Both the position numbers and the translations under genes were made by a program. From contig JADNYV010000003.1 of assembly GCA_015501055.1 (NCBI GenBank), forward strand, positions 248,001 to 312,000: a DNA stretch of 64,000 bases, written 5' to 3'. Within the stretch, counting starts at the first letter, position 1; each line of letters opens with the position of its first letter. The notes under the pieces were generated by a model. That model was given only the letters and a program-made list of their open reading frames with translations, was not told where the DNA came from and ran no database searches. Positions 60,379 to 64,000 of the stretch are shown here, piece by piece. The DNA is from Mucidula mucida. Taxonomy: Eukaryota; Basidiomycota; Agaricomycetes; Agaricales; Physalacriaceae.

Positions 60379-61020
60379 AGTAGTGTTGTTCCGTGCACAT
60401 CGTCGTATGTAACCCGTTTGTATTGATATCGTCCCAGGTCTATGGATGGAGTGCAGAAGTTCTATTCAGGATGGATCAGTTCAAGCTCAACGTTCTCGAT
60501 TTCTGATCGGCACCTGTACGCCGCGGACTATTGTCGCGCGAAAGGGTCTAGTCAGAATGGACCTTGTCTGTCTATGTGCTAGGCAGATTGACGCCACGGT
60601 CGAGACATGAAGGCTAAGAATGCTTTGATGAAAGCGCCGCCTCCGTTGTGACTCGGTATCACAGCGCTTGACGCGTTGTAGCGCCAGGTTTCTGGAACGG
60701 AAGCAATTTGCGGTATTGAGAGCGGAAGAGAACGGAATAGCGGGGCCCCACACCGGTGGAACTGTCAATGTCAGACGACTCTCGATGCCTTTCAAGTGAG
60801 AGGGCTGAGAGGCAATGATGAATGCTACTAGGCTGTGTGTTGCTCAGAGCGACGAGAAGGGCCGGTGTAAGAGTGGCACGTGGCCACCACGCTCGGGCCA
60901 AACTTGATGGTCGTCTTTGTTTTTGTCTCTTATATTCTCACATAGACTTGATAGAGTCCCCTGTCCGTTCCCCTTATAACACCACACTATAGAACAAAGC
61001 CACATTATCTCGCCACAGTC
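60379..61020. other. Intergenic region between H2A.Z-like gene and phosphatase gene
   Basis: About 640 bp; the last part must hold the phosphatase promoter. Minus-strand open frames at 60487-60901 are Ser/Arg-rich and match nothing. No repeat or RNA gene was seen. Confidence 0.5.
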
Positions 61021-61683
61021 ATGTCGCCTACTTGCCCCTCCTTGCAGTGTCACAAGGCGCCTGGGGATCTCCAAGATGACCAGCGTCTAATTAATGCGCT
61101 CTCTCCGGTGGATCGTCCCAATCCTCTGACTGCCGTCTGTCCCCGGCCAATACCCAATTCCTACTGGGCCACTCCCCTGCTCTTAGCATGCGAGTACCCT
61201 TGGACACCCAAGAACCCATTCAAGCCCAAACTCGACAATCTCCTCCGCGCCGGCGTGCGCACCTTTATTGACCTCACCGAAAAGGGCGAGCTCTCTCCGT
61301 ACGCAAACATCCTCAATGGCCGCGCGGCGCTCCTGGGCATTGACACCGCGACTATCGAGTATCACCGGTTCCCCATTCGTGACCGGTCCCTGCCAGAAAG
61401 CGTCGAGTACATGTACAGCGTGCTCGACGTCATTCGGGACAACGAGAATCGGGGCCGCATAACAGCATTGCATTGCAAGGGCGGTATTGGAAGAACGGGC
61501 ATGGTCGTGGGATGCTGGCTTGTCCAATCAGGACTCGCCCGTGACGGAGATGCAGCACTGGAGATCATCAACAACGAGTGGCGTACCGTCGAAAAGTGCA
61601 ACCGATTTCCACACAGTCCGGAAACCGGTCCACAGTTCGAGTTTGTCAAGAACTTTAAAGCTGTCGTCCGCGCGCCTGCATGA
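61021..61683 (+). CDS. Protein tyrosine/dual-specificity phosphatase-like protein
   Basis: A 220-residue single-exon protein with a cysteine phosphatase signature. The leader (residues 1-60) contains the Cys pairs of MSPTCPSLQCHK and then ANSYWATP-like NSYWATPLLLACEYPW. The middle has AGVRTFIDLTEKGELSPYAN and IEYHRFPIRDRSLPES, where the Asp of PIRD may be the general acid. The P-loop is ALHCKGGIGRTGMVVGCWLV, a full HCx5R motif. EIINNEWRTVEKCNRFPHSP then ETGPQFEFVKNF follows. It resembles small fungal and plant PTP-like enzymes in which the phosphatase core lies near the C-terminus. The substrate is not predictable. Being intronless is unusual among its neighbours. Confidence 0.85.
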   Translation: MSPTCPSLQCHKAPGDLQDDQRLINALSPVDRPNPLTAVCPRPIPNSYWATPLLLACEYPWTPKNPFKPKLDNLLRAGVRTFIDLTEKGELSPYANILNGRAALLGIDTATIEYHRFPIRDRSLPESVEYMYSVLDVIRDNENRGRITALHCKGGIGRTGMVVGCWLVQSGLARDGDAALEIINNEWRTVEKCNRFPHSPETGPQFEFVKNFKAVVRAPA

Positions 61684-62038
61684 TTGTCACTCATTCGGCT
61701 TTCAGTGAGTTGATTTTTCAACTCGAACACTGTTGGTTAATTCTAGCTCTCATTCAGGCTATACCCATCCATTCCTTGGTCATTTCTCTCACACATTGTA
61801 TCATTGCATTTCCCTTTTCTCAACTGTATCAAATTGCGCTGCGCGTGTTCATAGATGCATGATAGGACTCTAATACAGTAACTTTCTCAGCGGAAGCAAG
61901 TTGCACAAATTAAGAGAGCCTAAACTAAGGATATACTAGAGAATGTTGTCAACATCCTATCATTCGCATAGCGGATGCGACATGTCACATTATACAAGTC
62001 GAATACACCCAAGGAAACAATAAAAATGGTATCAATGT
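61684..62038. other. Intergenic region between convergent phosphatase and CK2 beta genes
   Basis: About 350 bp of AT-rich sequence at two 3' ends. No feature was recognised. Confidence 0.5.
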
Positions 62039-63107
62039 TCATTGCGAGCTTCCAAGGTCTCCAGTCTTGCAACTTGTCTGAACAATATTGAGCAAAAAGA
62101 CAGACGTCAAGAACGTCACTTGCCTATCCCTCATAGCTTCCTGCCATCGTTGTAGTTTCGCAATCTCGTTCACCTGGAACCCGTAAATGCGAGGTCTGTA
62201 ACGCTCGGCCTTTATTGCCACGCTCGCTGTGCTGATGTCAGTCTCGCCCGACACTACCTCCTGTATCTCTTCTCGTACGCCGCGCCGTCTCTTCCCACTG
62301 CCCTCGGCGCCTTCGCCCCTCGAGCTCGCCGCGCTGTCCAGAGGCGGACCACTCTTTGGGGGGATGAGCGTGGGGTATACGAGGAACAGTAAGTGCGGAA
62401 ACGTTGTGCCAAAGTAGGCGCCGTCAATGGCACCATGGCGGGACGACTTGGGCGAGTATATGTCCTCGCACCGGCCACAGTAAAGTTTGACAGACTTTTC
62501 ATACGGCACGTCGGTGAGTCCGACAGGGAGGAGGGGCTGTTGTTGGCACAGCACACGTGGGCAGCGCCCGAACTCCATGCGTTTGTACTTTTCGAGCTGA
62601 TGCGAGGTAAACGGAAACAAGGTGGGAATGACGGTGAACGCACCATCTTTGCTAGGCCACGCGTGGTTACTATCCACCGAGCGTGGATCAGGCCATACAG
62701 CAGTCTCGCCTGGACATCGAGAGAGGCGCGGTGATCGTCCTGGATATCGTCGTCTGTAACGACACTTAGTGTTATTCCTCCGTCGTCAGCCTAGACGCAC
62801 CAAGGTTGTCCGTTATGAGCTCTAGCGCCTCGGGATAGTTGGCAATCTCGTTGTTGAGTCCCGTCAGATTAAATCGGTCCAGGATAAAATCCTCGTCGAC
62901 TTCACAGAAGTATTCGTTGCCTTTAGAAGATAGGAACCATGATATCCACTGTACAACCTCGTTAGGAATTGCCAAAAAATGACATCAACGACTTGCCGAG
63001 CTGAATACTGTGAGCATGTTTATTCGCTACGAATAGACGATATCAACGCACCTCGAGTAGTCAGAGTCTGAGCCGGTGGATATCTCTTCCACTGCACGAT
63101 GAAGCAT
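62039..63107 (-). CDS. CKB1: Casein kinase II regulatory subunit beta
   Basis: The regulatory subunit that dimerises and docks the CK2 catalytic subunits. The N-terminus (start 63107) has EEISTGSDSDYS, an acidic autophosphorylation-type segment. Next come WISWFLSSKGNEYFCEVDED then FILDRFNLTGLNNEIANYPE. The central exon carries RLLYGLIHARWIVTNHA, the zinc-finger Cys of GRCPRVLC and VKLYCGRCEDIY, and the HGAIDGAYFGTTFPHLLFLV segment. An insert rich in Gly, Glu and Arg interrupts the end, which then reads YRPRIYGFQVNEIAKLQRWQ and EAMRDRQ. The stop at 62039 assumes that a 3' intron is spliced at its first AG; a different splice choice would give a tail ending RNEH at 62032. The core is intact. 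Confidence 0.93.
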
Positions 63108-63383
63108 GCTCGTTAGCAGCCACGAAATCCGGTAACAGAAACCGACTTTTGAGGTTAAGTGATAGCAGAAGAGGAGAGCCGTTATGGTCACGTCACGTTG
63201 ATTGGTTCGGAAATAACAAGCTCAGCCAAGCGCGTTTGGATGATTTCATCGAGTATCATTCGCGATGTAATAGAGATACGGAGACAAAATAGCTTATGCG
63301 CATATACTACAAGCACATTTACAAACAGAAGTCTACTGTTACAACTTCATCACACTCCTCCGCTTGGTCTTAATTCTCCGAGT

Positions 63384-64000
63384 CTATGCTTGCTTCTTCT
63401 GCAAACCCTTGGGCAGCTCTTTGACCCACGGCAAAAAGTCGCGTCCTTGCATGTACGGTCTTAACACTTCAGGTATAACGAGACCCTGCATAATGATCAC
63501 CGTCAGATGATGGAGTCGAGAACTGGAGCATAACGTACGTCGGGTGTCTGGTAGTTCTCAACGAGACAACATAATGCACGTTCTGTTGCGCAAAGCGTTC
63601 CGTTCAGCATGTGCACGTACACCTTGCGTGTCTGATCTTTGGTCTTCAATCCGCACCGGACTTCTAGTCTTCGGCTCTCTGAAAAGAATGTTTAGTCCGA
63701 TATAATGAGCCCGTTCACAGAACGTACGGTAATCTGTGCAGTTCGAGCACGAAACCAACTCCTTGTAAGCCCTTTGGAAGGGGAACCACGCTTCTAAATC
63801 AAATTTCTGCGCCGCCGCCAAATTCAACGCGCCCGAGACGATCTTTACGAGACGATACCGTAGGCCCAGACTCTGGTAGAACGCCTCACTGTTTCCCACC
63901 ATGGTATCGAACATCTCCCAGCTCTTCGCCGGGTCGGTTATGCAGAACTGCTCGATCTTTTCAAACTGGTGAACACGGAAGATGCCCCACATATCGCGTC
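63384..64000 (-). CDS. Seryl-tRNA synthetase, C-terminal part (5' end beyond window)
   Basis: Charges tRNA(Ser) with serine. The fragment starts outside the window; the first complete motif is [14 protein letters not shown], class II motif 2. Following are [40 protein letters not shown] and [20 protein letters not shown], with an intron between TDY and QSRRLEV. Motif 3 reads [20 protein letters not shown], then [15 protein letters not shown]. The tail is [12 protein letters not shown] with the stop at 63384. The typical cytosolic form in fungi has such a basic tail. The visible part is intact, with two short introns. Confidence 0.93.

Overview
The window is nuclear DNA of a filamentous basidiomycete, most likely an Agaricomycete. 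Genes are dense, lie on both strands and are cut by many 45-65 nt GT-AG introns. The gene families point the same way: a basidiomycete-type small oligopeptide transporter, an F-box-like orphan family expanded in Agaricomycetes, a secreted aldose 1-epimerase, and a eukaryotic assimilatory nitrate reductase next to an NRT2 transporter. About 28 protein-coding loci are supported. Two of them look broken, and one further stretch is a degraded gene fragment. I saw no rRNA, no convincing tRNA and no CRISPR array. All exon structures were read by eye from frame, splice signals and family motifs, so exact exon ends carry some error.

Layout. 1-3.5 kb: the 3' part of a Dpb11/Rad4-type BRCT protein converges on an amino-acid/choline-type permease. 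4-7 kb: an amidase gene split by a 649-bp hAT-like element with 21-bp perfect inverted ends and an 8-bp target duplication, and also carrying a 2-nt frameshift. 7-19.7 kb: housekeeping genes (makorin, SAGA subunit Ada1, mitoferrin, an SDR, CTP synthase, xanthine/hypoxanthine phosphoribosyltransferase, Pol III subunit RPC4). 19.8-26.2 kb: a Zn2Cys6 transcription factor, TAF10 and an FAD monooxygenase. 27-35.1 kb: polyprenyl diphosphate synthase (COQ1), then nitrate reductase and nitrate transporter, with a decayed second transporter fragment behind them. 35.4-42 kb: a SET protein, the F-box-like orphan, a decayed aldose 1-epimerase and about 2 kb without a recognisable gene. 42-48.7 kb: OPT transporter, FIS1 and DPM3 (head to head), and U2AF large subunit. 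49.3-55 kb: an MFS transporter, a small unknown gene and a secreted alpha-amylase with a starch-binding domain. 55-64 kb: PEBP, RPS15 and RPLP2 (divergent), an M50B-like membrane protease, a divergent H2A.Z, a tyrosine-phosphatase-like protein, CK2 beta and the C-terminal part of seryl-tRNA synthetase.

How they work together. The clearest functional unit is nitrate assimilation: NRT2 imports nitrate and nitrate reductase makes nitrite, with GATA motifs in the gap between them. Nitrite reductase, usually clustered with these two in fungi, is not in the window. RPS15/RPLP2 and FIS1/DPM3 are divergent pairs that probably share promoter regions. The other neighbours look unrelated in function.

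I found no convincing undescribed multi-gene system. The most notable items are the double-hit amidase with a 7-nt microexon, the transporter relic, the decaying epimerase, an in-frame intron that splits the SET cofactor-binding motif, and the unusual H2A.Z-like histone.
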